A DNA stretch of 64,000 nucleotides from CALLPQ01 sp964392325 (GTDB taxonomy: Bacteria; Pseudomonadota; Alphaproteobacteria; Caulobacterales; Parvularculaceae): positions 1-64,000 of the forward strand of contig CAYMPJ010000004.1 of NCBI GenBank assembly GCA_964392325.1. The letters run 5' to 3'. Below, one piece after another: positions 45,589-53,145 of the stretch (the stretch's first letter is position 1; each line of letters opens with the position of its first letter). Under the pieces are notes generated by a model. It searched no databases and had not been told where the DNA came from. It was given only the letters and a program-made list of their open reading frames with translations. The position numbers and the translations under genes are program-made.

Positions 45589-46722
45589 TCAGGTGCACAT
45601 ATTGTTTCTTGTCAATGCCCGATACATTCCGTCGGTTGTATCGTGATCGATATAACACCCCTTTAAGAAGCGGTCTCCTGATCCACTCTCAAATGCTTTG
45701 CGACCATGCAGGGTTCTGTAATTGTCCATCATCAGTAAAAGCCCGGGCTCGAAAGGAAAACTGATTTGATATTCCGCGCTATTTGCAAATTCATAAAATC
45801 GCTTACGACCCGCATAGTAAAGATCAAGCTGGGAAGGTTTAACAGGATAAACATAATCAACGCGGGAGCTAAATCTTACACGCTCTAGCGTGCCATCTTC
45901 ATCGCATTCAATGATGCGCGCGCGAGATTGCAAAATATGGTCTGCAGATTCATATCGAAAACGCACGGGTGTTTGGCACAAGGCATCGAATTCATCGCGA
46001 TAGTTGCGGCGCATATGATCTGCAATCGCAAATCCGTCAACAATTGTTGAATGTCCGCCCGGTACAGAATTTTCAACACATTGCAAAAATTGAATGCCTG
46101 GCACTGGCCGTCTATAAGGGTTATCTGAATGTGCCATCAATTCAAGATCTGTATAGGCAAGATCAATGACCTCGGTATTGGTTTTGGCCTTCACTTCAAA
46201 GTGTTGCCCAAAATTAGTCGCCCGAATATGGCCAAAGCGGTTTATCATCTCATAAAAAGTTTCGTCATCGGTTGGGGTGCCCCGGATAATACAAAATCCG
46301 GTTTGGTAAAATTTTTCCAAGAGCGATAACATTTCCCGGGGGTCATCAAGATTGCTCCACATCGCTTTGGGCAGAGTGAGAGATTTTGAATTCCAAAAAA
46401 CAGGGTCTGGCGGCGATTGTGGGTCATCGCGCCATCCCAATTCGGTTTCCAGATTGGGTAAGTCGATATGGACGACTTTATCGTCACTAAACCGCAAGGA
46501 AAGCTGATTGTCTGCAATATCGTCTATTTGCGTGACTTTCAGGGAGAGGGGCAGTTCAGCCGGTTCGTATAGGCGCTGATTATTGCGTGCATCCACCAAC
46601 GCCCCGCCGCCGCGCTCGCGCAACCATAAGGGATGCAATATCTGCACTTGGCCGCTAGGGGATGATATTTCTATCCCGCCGCTTGGCTGATCTAACGAAA
46701 CTTGATGTGTATTCTGGGCCAT
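45589..46722 (-). CDS. TauD/GBBH-type 2-oxoglutarate dioxygenase (TmpA-like)
   Basis: 377 residues. The N-terminal ~95 residues match the gamma-butyrobetaine-hydroxylase-like domain (HPLWLRERG), but the cysteines that bind zinc in animal enzymes are absent. The C-terminal dioxygenase domain has the Fe(II) triad H198-x-D200 (MAHSDNPYRRP) and H339 (YRTLHGRKAF), and R351 for 2-oxoglutarate. With the HD gene downstream it resembles TmpA, which hydroxylates 2-(trimethylamino)ethylphosphonate. No phosphonate ABC transporter is adjacent. Carnitine or betaine-type hydroxylation is the alternative. Confidence 0.82.
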   Translation of the reverse strand: MAQNTHQVSLDQPSGGIEISSPSGQVQILHPLWLRERGGGALVDARNNQRLYEPAELPLSLKVTQIDDIADNQLSLRFSDDKVVHIDLPNLETELGWRDDPQSPPDPVFWNSKSLTLPKAMWSNLDDPREMLSLLEKFYQTGFCIIRGTPTDDETFYEMINRFGHIRATNFGQHFEVKAKTNTEVIDLAYTDLELMAHSDNPYRRPVPGIQFLQCVENSVPGGHSTIVDGFAIADHMRRNYRDEFDALCQTPVRFRYESADHILQSRARIIECDEDGTLERVRFSSRVDYVYPVKPSQLDLYYAGRKRFYEFANSAEYQISFPFEPGLLLMMDNYRTLHGRKAFESGSGDRFLKGCYIDHDTTDGMYRALTRNNMCT

Positions 46723-46759
46723 GTCTCAGCACGTTATTGAGGTTAGGCGATCATCATTA

Positions 46760-46794
46760 TTCAATATATTGAAAAGGTAAATCCTGTTTTACCT
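46760..46794. promoter_or_regulatory. Two adjacent perfect palindromes upstream of the TauD-type gene
   Basis: TTCAATATATTGAA (46760-46773) is a 14-base perfect palindrome. It is followed at once by AGGTAAA (46775-46781) and TTTACCT (46788-46794), exact complements with a 6-base spacer. They lie 38-72 bases upstream of the dioxygenase start (46722, minus strand) and are good candidate operator sites. No regulator gene is adjacent. Confidence 0.5.
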
Positions 46795-46845
46795 GTTTAA
46801 ACCATTAATTTAATTCATGTACCGGCGCTGAAGCTTGGGGGGTTG

Positions 46846-46868
46846 AGAGCCATGGCAGCTCTTTTTTT
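46846..46868 (+). terminator. Rho-independent terminator, plus strand, without a plus-strand gene
   Basis: AGAGC (46846-46850) pairs with GCTCT (46858-46862) around a 7-base loop, directly followed by seven Ts (46862-46868). It is oriented for a plus-strand transcript, but genes on both sides are on the minus strand, so it may end a small RNA starting in the 46730-46840 region. Confidence 0.5.
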
Positions 46869-46931
46869 ATAGCCGGTAGCATCTTGCCGGGCTTCAATCA
46901 TCAGGAATATTGCGAAATTTGAAAACTTACA

Positions 46932-47008
46932 TGGTCGGGGCGGCAAGATTCGAACTTGCGACCCTCTGCTCCCAAAGCAGATGCGCTACCAGGCTGCGCT
47001 ACGCCCCG
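46932..47008 (-). tRNA. tRNA-Pro (anticodon UGG)
   Basis: 77 bases including an encoded CCA end. Read on the minus strand: acceptor CGGGGCG pairs with CGCCCCG, D-arm GCGCAGCCTGGTAGCGC, anticodon stem-loop with TTTGGGA (anticodon TGG), and T-arm ending GTTCGAATC. All four arms are intact. Confidence 0.97.
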
Positions 47009-47081
47009 ATCCGATGTAAGGCGGTCATATCGCCTTTTTGACGATAAAAAGCAAGAACAATTACGCTTTTCGACGGTGTTT

Positions 47082-48059
47082 TTAGGAGAGCATATCAAGA
47101 CTTAGTTGCCAGAGTCTTTCCGCAGATTGGGCTGAAGCCCCATGGCTTGCCACCCCGCAAAATACGGATGTTTCGCTCATTGGCTCGGCAATATCGCAAT
47201 CTTCACAATAAACGCCCCCTTTATCGGCAAGTTCCGGGCTTGTTGCGGCCCATAGGCTGGTCGCAGCCCCTTGCGTGGGTGTCTTGAAGAAGGGTTTGGC
47301 GAATGGCGAAATGTCGCCATTTTTATCAATCCAGCCCAACGCGACCATTTCTTTATTCTCAAGATGGCGTTGCAACGGTGTCATGATACCGCCGGGATGA
47401 ACCGAAAAGGCGCGAATGCCCTCGTCTTGAAATTGCATATCAAGGCTAAGGGCAAATAGAGCATTGGCTGTTTTGGCCTGCCCATAAGCATCCCATTTTT
47501 CATAGGGGGTTTTTGTAAAGTGTATATCGTCCCATTGAATATCGCTGCGCCGATGGGCGATTGACGATAGACAGACAATGCGCGTGCTATCGGCCTTTCT
47601 CAGAAGAGACAGCAGCCCGTCGGTCAGTTCAAAGTGGCCAAGATGGTTAACGCCAAATTGCGTCTCCCATCCCGGCCCGATGCGCGTCTCCGGACAGGCC
47701 ATAATGCCGGCATTGTTGATCAGGAGGTCCAGGGGGCGATTTTGATCGGTCATGTCCCGGGTAAATTTTCGCACGCTTTTTATATCAGCCAAATCCATGC
47801 TGGCTAAAGTAATACGCTTTTGTAGTGGGCCGGGGAGGGCAGCGATGGCTTTTTCAGCCTTTTCCTTTGTGCGTACAGGAATTATTATATCTGCATGGCG
47901 CTCGGCGAGGGCGCGCACAGTCTCAAGGCCGATACCAGAATATCCCCCCGTTACGATCGCAAGTTTTGAGGAAAGATCAATATCCCCCAATACGGTTGCA
48001 GGTTCCGGCTTCTCGCCAAAAACTGCTTTAGTATTTAAAGCTTTTTGCGGGGTTAACAT
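47082..48059 (-). CDS. Short-chain dehydrogenase/reductase (retinol-dehydrogenase/WW-oxidoreductase-like)
   Basis: 325 residues with a Rossmann fold: NAD(P)-binding VTGGYSGIGLETVRALAER (TGxxxGIG), LINNAGIMACPE, active-site serine in CLSSIAH and catalytic Tyr-Lys in YGQAKTAN. The HPGGIMTPLQRHL motif after the catalytic residues is typical of the retinol dehydrogenase/protochlorophyllide-reductase-like branch. Substrate unknown. It is 14 bases after the other dehydrogenase gene stop and likely co-transcribed with it. Confidence 0.88.
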   Translation of the reverse strand: MLTPQKALNTKAVFGEKPEPATVLGDIDLSSKLAIVTGGYSGIGLETVRALAERHADIIIPVRTKEKAEKAIAALPGPLQKRITLASMDLADIKSVRKFTRDMTDQNRPLDLLINNAGIMACPETRIGPGWETQFGVNHLGHFELTDGLLSLLRKADSTRIVCLSSIAHRRSDIQWDDIHFTKTPYEKWDAYGQAKTANALFALSLDMQFQDEGIRAFSVHPGGIMTPLQRHLENKEMVALGWIDKNGDISPFAKPFFKTPTQGAATSLWAATSPELADKGGVYCEDCDIAEPMSETSVFCGVASHGASAQSAERLWQLSLDMLS

Positions 48060-48073
48060 GTGCGGGGGGCCCT

Positions 48074-48856
48074 TTAAATAGTGTTAGAACAATAAGCAAC
48101 ACCGCCATCAACGGCGAGGGTATCGCCGACAATATAATCACCCGCTCGCGAGGCGAGAAAAACAGCAGTTCCAGCCATATCACTATCCTTGCCGATCCGT
48201 TTTGCCGGAATGGCTTGCCCCACCATTTCGCTTTGCTCTTTAGCGATTTTGTTCATCTCTGATGCGAAAGCACCAGGAGCAATAGCACTGACCGCAATAT
48301 TATCCTGAATAAGCCGCGCTGCCATACGTCTTGTCAAATGAATCATGCCGGCTTTTGAAGCCTGATAGGAATAGGTTTCCATCGGATTCATCCGTATACC
48401 ATCAATTGAAGCAATGTTGATGATTTTTGAAGGCGTTTGCTGGCTGGCATTTTCTTTGAGCAATGAGTGAAGGCCTTGCGTTAAAAAGAAAGGCGATTTC
48501 ACATTCAAATTTATCACCTTGTCCCAACCGGCCTCCGGGAATTCGTCAAAGGGGGCACCCCAGGCAGCGCCAGCATTATTGACAAGAATATCAACGCTTT
48601 TTTCATGGGTTTTATATTCATCGACAAATGCATTTATTCCATCAAGGTTGGAAATATCATGAGGAAGTGAAATGCAGGTGCCGCCCGTCTTGGATAATTC
48701 CTCCGCAGCTTGATCGCATGCCGGGGCTTTTCTCGCGGTGATATAGACCTTGGCGCCTTGCTCAATAAAGCCTTGGGCGATCATTTTTCCAATACCGCGC
48801 GATCCGCCAGTGACTATTGCGGTGCGGCCTTTGAGGGAGAAGAGGTCTTTCATCAT
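48074..48856 (-). CDS. Classical short-chain dehydrogenase/reductase
   Basis: About 260 residues: VTGGSRGIGKMIAQGF (cofactor), NNAGAAWGAP, active-site serine in IASIDG, catalytic YSYQASKAG and AIAPGAFASEMN. The family includes 3-oxoacyl-ACP reductase-like and gluconate 5-dehydrogenase-like enzymes; substrate is not evident. ATG 48856 has AAGGAAC 9-14 bases upstream; the frame extends 12 codons further without support. First gene of a two-dehydrogenase unit. Confidence 0.88.
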   Translation of the reverse strand: MMKDLFSLKGRTAIVTGGSRGIGKMIAQGFIEQGAKVYITARKAPACDQAAEELSKTGGTCISLPHDISNLDGINAFVDEYKTHEKSVDILVNNAGAAWGAPFDEFPEAGWDKVINLNVKSPFFLTQGLHSLLKENASQQTPSKIINIASIDGIRMNPMETYSYQASKAGMIHLTRRMAARLIQDNIAVSAIAPGAFASEMNKIAKEQSEMVGQAIPAKRIGKDSDMAGTAVFLASRAGDYIVGDTLAVDGGVAYCSNTI

Positions 48857-49009
48857 CGTCGTGGGTTCCTTATCAGCTGGATTTGCGCACACTATACTGA
48901 AAAGCGCACGCTGGCGATGATTGTATGCAGTTAATTTTAATTGTGTGGGTTATGTTTTAAAGTGCAATCGACAATCTGCGAGGAAGCAGCGTTCGCCCGA
49001 AAATTTTTC

Positions 49010-51178
49010 TTATTGATCAATGGGTGAATATCTGCGCGTCGCGTTGCGGACAATATCATCATATTTAAGAAGCGCGGGCCGGAATTGCTCTTTTGCAAAT
49101 AATGGGGCTTGGTCGGCGTAATGAGGTGAGGTCTCATTGAGGGTTGCGCTGCCATATTGATGAACCAGGTCGGCGCTTTGGTTACCGTCCTCATCCCACT
49201 CCACTAGCGCAATCCATGTGTCACCCGCATTGGCAAATAATTTTCCGTCCTCGCGAATCTCAGCTGGATATATGGCCCGTAAAATATCAGGTGCGCCGCT
49301 TACTGGTTGATTAAATGATCCCCGTACCAATCTATTAACTTCGCCCCAGCTAATGTCGACGGTTCCAAAATTATCAACCAGTAAATCAACCGCGTCCCGA
49401 AAGGCTTGGCTGCGCTCGGGTGGTTTTTGTTTGGTGAATTCCGCCGTTATTTCGCGCAAAACAGTGAAGACGCCCAGCGCCGCATGATGGTTTTCAATAT
49501 TGGTGCGAAAATCCCATTTGCGTAAATGCTCTCTTGCATTTTTATATTTACTAGCTTCATTACGATCATCCATCAGCACATCTTTTATGATTTCAACGGC
49601 CAGTGATTTTTGCGAATATTGAGTATCAAATTTGATTTCTAGCAATCGTGCTTTGTCAATCGTTTGGTTTTTGCCGGTTAGCTCAACCATGCGGTGGGCC
49701 CGGTTTGTCATATTTGTTTGCAGACCCATGGATTGGGGAAAATTTTCAGCGCGAAGATTGTCATCGCCGTCAGTTGCGGCCATGGGGGTGTTGTTGGAAT
49801 TCCAGAGCAGGCCAGAGGCAGGATTAATAATAATGGGGACTTGGGTAAAGGGGCGATAATTTTCCCAAATCAGGTCTGATCGATCGCCCGGTAAGTCCTT
49901 GCTCCAATCCCAATCATCATTTCGATCCGGATATTGCGCGTTATATATAAAGCCAATATTTCCCGCATGGTCTGCATATATATAATTGATACTAGGCAAT
50001 GCGTTCATCGCCATCGCTTCCAGAAATTCCTCCATGCTGGTTGATTTGTTCAGACGATAATATTGCTCCAATTGACGCAATTCATTTCGTCCCGAATAGC
50101 GTATCGCATATGTGCCGTGGTCTGACTGTATGACGGGGCCATGTTTTGAGTGTAGGATTTTGCGGTTTACGGGGAGTGCGAACGGACCAAAGAGTTTTAC
50201 CCGGAACCGGACCCTGGACTGTTCAAAGCCCACCCACTCTCCATCAAGTAAATATTGATTGGAGTTTTCGGGATTGATTTTTAAAATATAGGTATCAACC
50301 AGATCGGGCTTATTGACCGTGTTTGCCCAGCCAAGATATGGGTTGAACCCATGCAAGATGACCGGCGCTCCGGGGAAGGTTCCTCCGGTAATATTGAGCC
50401 CTTCCCTGGAGGCAAGGTGCGCTTCATACCATGCAACGGGCCCTGAAAATGGTTGATGTGAATTAATCAGCAAGCGGGTTTTTTTATCGGGGCTGCGCTC
50501 AGGCGATACGGCAATCGCATTTGAACCACGTTTGGCGAGGCTGTGTGGGCCGACCGTCCAGCTTTGACGGTCTGATGCGGGGTCGAGGGCTATTTGCTGT
50601 TGATAGTCATCACCAAAAAGGGCGAGCAAGGTTTCATCAAGTCCGTAAAAAAGCGGCGTTTTAAAAACGAAGCCGGCAATGATATCTTGCGCGGTAAAGG
50701 GTGCAAGCGCAGTCCATGTCTCGTCTGGATGCCGCGCTGCGTAAAGATTGATCCCTGCTGCATAAGCGTTAGCAATAGCTTTGATATGATCGGGGACTTG
50801 TTTCTCGTATCCTTCATCAACCGATTGCCACACGTTAAGAAGGGAGATCAAATAATCAGTAGGGGCTGCATCACTGCCGCGATAGCGCGAAAGCACGCCC
50901 CTTGTTGCTGCGACAACTTCTTGCACGGTTTCAAAATCATCTTCGGCTTGCGCATAGGCAAGTCCGAATGCCGTATCCGCATCTGTGTCCCCGAAAATAT
51001 GGGGCACACCATATTCGTCGCGAATGATTTCAACATTATAAAGGCGCGCTTTTTGTAAAATTTCATCGCTTTGTAAGTTTTGGCTGAGTGGGTCCCATAA
51101 CCAAAGAGCAGCGATAAAAAGTAGAATTGAAACGAGCGCACCAAGAGCAATAAAAAATTTTATTACTATTCGATTCAT
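49010..51178 (-). CDS. Penicillin acylase family (Ntn-hydrolase) protein
   Basis: 722 residues. An N-terminal membrane segment (about 8-28) serves as signal or anchor to the periplasm. An alpha-subunit region (YGVPHIFGDTDADTAFGLAYAQAEDDF) is followed by the autocleavage site RGSNAIAV, giving S219 as catalytic N-terminal nucleophile of the beta subunit. NSHQPFSGPVAWYEAHL and GFNPYLGWANT are conserved in the family. Such enzymes hydrolyse amides: penicillins, N-acyl-homoserine lactones or others. The ATG overlaps the stop of the YqeY gene. Confidence 0.9.
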   Translation of the reverse strand: MNRIVIKFFIALGALVSILLFIAALWLWDPLSQNLQSDEILQKARLYNVEIIRDEYGVPHIFGDTDADTAFGLAYAQAEDDFETVQEVVAATRGVLSRYRGSDAAPTDYLISLLNVWQSVDEGYEKQVPDHIKAIANAYAAGINLYAARHPDETWTALAPFTAQDIIAGFVFKTPLFYGLDETLLALFGDDYQQQIALDPASDRQSWTVGPHSLAKRGSNAIAVSPERSPDKKTRLLINSHQPFSGPVAWYEAHLASREGLNITGGTFPGAPVILHGFNPYLGWANTVNKPDLVDTYILKINPENSNQYLLDGEWVGFEQSRVRFRVKLFGPFALPVNRKILHSKHGPVIQSDHGTYAIRYSGRNELRQLEQYYRLNKSTSMEEFLEAMAMNALPSINYIYADHAGNIGFIYNAQYPDRNDDWDWSKDLPGDRSDLIWENYRPFTQVPIIINPASGLLWNSNNTPMAATDGDDNLRAENFPQSMGLQTNMTNRAHRMVELTGKNQTIDKARLLEIKFDTQYSQKSLAVEIIKDVLMDDRNEASKYKNAREHLRKWDFRTNIENHHAALGVFTVLREITAEFTKQKPPERSQAFRDAVDLLVDNFGTVDISWGEVNRLVRGSFNQPVSGAPDILRAIYPAEIREDGKLFANAGDTWIALVEWDEDGNQSADLVHQYGSATLNETSPHYADQAPLFAKEQFRPALLKYDDIVRNATRRYSPIDQ

Positions 51179-51645
51179 GATTGGGGCGTTGAAAGGGCGC
51201 TTTTGAGAATTTTACCCGCCTTGCCAAAATCCATCGCGCCTTGGTGGCGTTCTTTCAATGCGCCCATACATTTGCCCATATCTTTCAGGCTTGTTGCTTC
51301 AAATTCTTGGACCACGCTTTCGACAGCATTTTGTAATTCTTCGTCATCCATTTGTTTAGGCATAAATTCGCGGATGACTTCTATTTCAGAGCGTTCCTGC
51401 TCGGCTAGTTCCGGGCGTCCCCCTTCTTCAAATGCAACCGAGCTGTCTTCGCGCTGCTTGACCATCTTTGTTAGAATGCCGAGTATCTCTTCATCACTAA
51501 CACCCTCGCATCGATCCAGGCCGCGCGCTGCAATATCCCGGTCTTTGATTGCGGCGTTCATCAGCCGCAATGTTGCTATGCGCGATTTATCCCCGCGTTC
51601 TTTCATCGTCACTTTTAAGGCGTCATCGATCTCTTGGCGCAACAT
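51175..51645 (-). CDS. GatB/YqeY domain-containing protein
   Basis: 156-residue stand-alone YqeY protein, related to the C-terminal tRNA-interacting part of GatB. Typical segments are LRQEIDDALKVTMKERGDKSRIATLRLMNAAIKD, EEILGILTKMVKQREDS and a conserved C-terminus GAMDFGKAGKILK. Role not settled, possibly linked to tRNA amidation. It is divergent from carA with 232 bases between, a placement common in alphaproteobacteria, but here it is followed by an acylase gene, not by dnaG. Confidence 0.92.
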   Translation of the reverse strand: MLRQEIDDALKVTMKERGDKSRIATLRLMNAAIKDRDIAARGLDRCEGVSDEEILGILTKMVKQREDSSVAFEEGGRPELAEQERSEIEVIREFMPKQMDDEELQNAVESVVQEFEATSLKDMGKCMGALKERHQGAMDFGKAGKILKSALSTPQS

Positions 51646-51877
51646 AGGCTTATATCCTTTTCGTAACGCACTGTCCGGGTAGTGGTCCGCTTTGCGTGCG
51701 TACAGTGCAGAGCGTAGGTTTACCGACCCGATTTAGACTTTTCAAGCACCACTTAGCGGGAAAAATACTGTACTTTTCCCCCTTTTGGCTATGAAAAAAT
51801 AGCCCCTTGACCGCAATTAAGGGTTCCCATAGTTTCCGATCAATTTGGCGAAATCAGCTCAAAAGTGAGATATTATC

Positions 51878-53065
51878 ATGCGTATTAGTACCGCCAACCC
51901 GCCCAACCATACCGGCATGCTGGTCTTGTCCAATGGCCTGATTTTTAAAGGCTATGGGGTCGGTGCCACGGGCGAGGCGGTTGGCGAAGTCTGTTTTAAC
52001 ACCGCCATGACCGGATATCAGGAAATTCTCACCGATCCTTCTTATGCTGGGCAATTTGTGACCTTTACCTTCCCCCATATAGGTAATGTGGGGGTCAATA
52101 ATGAGGATGTCGAATTTGCCGCAGATAGCGCTGTGCAAGCGGCCAGAGGGGTGATTTTTCGCGAAAAAGTCACCAGCCCTTCCAATTACCGATCTCAATT
52201 TGACTTACCCGGCTGGTTAAAGCGGCGCGGGGTTATCGGGCTTTGTGGCATCGATACAAGAGCCCTTTCCGCTATGATTCGCGAGCAAGGCATGCCCCAC
52301 GGTGTGATTGCCCATAGTCCATCGGGTAATTTTGATATTGAAGCCATGCGGGCGCGGGCTAAGGAATGGGCCGGGCTTGAAGGGCGTGATCTGGCCAAGG
52401 ATATGACAGCCTTATCAGGGTTTTCCCACTCAGAGGCTTTATGGACCCGTGAACGCGGGTTTGAAAATAAAAATGCAGATGCACAGCGTCCGTTGATCGT
52501 GGTAATTGATTACGGCGTTAAGAAAAATATTTTGCGTTTGCTCGCTGACCAAAATTGCCGCGTTCAGGTTGTGCCTGCCTCTACAAGTTTTGATGAAATT
52601 ATCAGCTTCAAGCCAGATGGTGTTGTTCTCTCCAATGGTCCGGGGGATCCGGTTGCAACTGGCGACTATGCTGTGCCAATTATTCGTAAACTGATTGATT
52701 CAGAAATTCCGGTGTTTGGAATTTGTCTGGGCCATCAAATGTTAGCCTTGGCCCTTGGAGCGAAAACACAAAAAATGGATCAGGGTCATCATGGGGCCAA
52801 CCATCCGGTAAAGGACTTGACGACTGGCAAAGTCGAAATCGTTTCTATGAATCACGGGTTTTGCGTTGACGCAAAGAGTTTGCCGGAAAATGTTAGCGAG
52901 ACCCATACCTCGTTATTTGATGGTACGAATTGCGGTATCGCCCTGAAAGGCAAAAAGGTATTTTCGGTGCAGCATCATCCCGAAGCAAGCCCCGGTCCGC
53001 AAGACAGTTTTTATATTTTCAAACGCTTTGTAGATTCGCTGGGCGATCAGGCAAATGCGGCCTAA
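51878..53065 (+). CDS. carA: Carbamoyl-phosphate synthase small subunit
   Basis: 395 residues, full length. The N-terminal CPSase domain (VLSNGLIFKGYGVGATGEAVGEVCFNTAMTGYQE) and the class I glutaminase domain with nucleophile cysteine in FGICLGHQML and the His-Glu pair in QHHPEASPGP are intact. It delivers ammonia from glutamine to CarB for arginine and pyrimidine synthesis. No carB is in the window; the downstream gene is convergent typA. ATG 51878 follows AAAAGTGAG, a weak ribosome site. Confidence 0.96.
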   Translation: MRISTANPPNHTGMLVLSNGLIFKGYGVGATGEAVGEVCFNTAMTGYQEILTDPSYAGQFVTFTFPHIGNVGVNNEDVEFAADSAVQAARGVIFREKVTSPSNYRSQFDLPGWLKRRGVIGLCGIDTRALSAMIREQGMPHGVIAHSPSGNFDIEAMRARAKEWAGLEGRDLAKDMTALSGFSHSEALWTRERGFENKNADAQRPLIVVIDYGVKKNILRLLADQNCRVQVVPASTSFDEIISFKPDGVVLSNGPGDPVATGDYAVPIIRKLIDSEIPVFGICLGHQMLALALGAKTQKMDQGHHGANHPVKDLTTGKVEIVSMNHGFCVDAKSLPENVSETHTSLFDGTNCGIALKGKKVFSVQHHPEASPGPQDSFYIFKRFVDSLGDQANAA

Positions 53066-53096
53066 ATTCCGAGCTAGTACCATCCTCTAATTGTCA

Positions 53097-53120
53097 GTTG
53101 ATGGCATGTTAGCCATCAAC
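53097..53120. terminator. Hairpin between convergent carA and typA
   Basis: GTTGATGGC and GCCATCAAC are perfect complements around a 6-base loop (ATGTTA). A modest T-rich stretch (CGTTTTGTTT) follows on the plus strand. Placed 31 bases after carA and 25 bases after typA on the other strand, it probably ends both transcripts. Confidence 0.6.
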
Positions 53121-53145
53121 CGGCATCGTTTTGTTTATAAAATTT

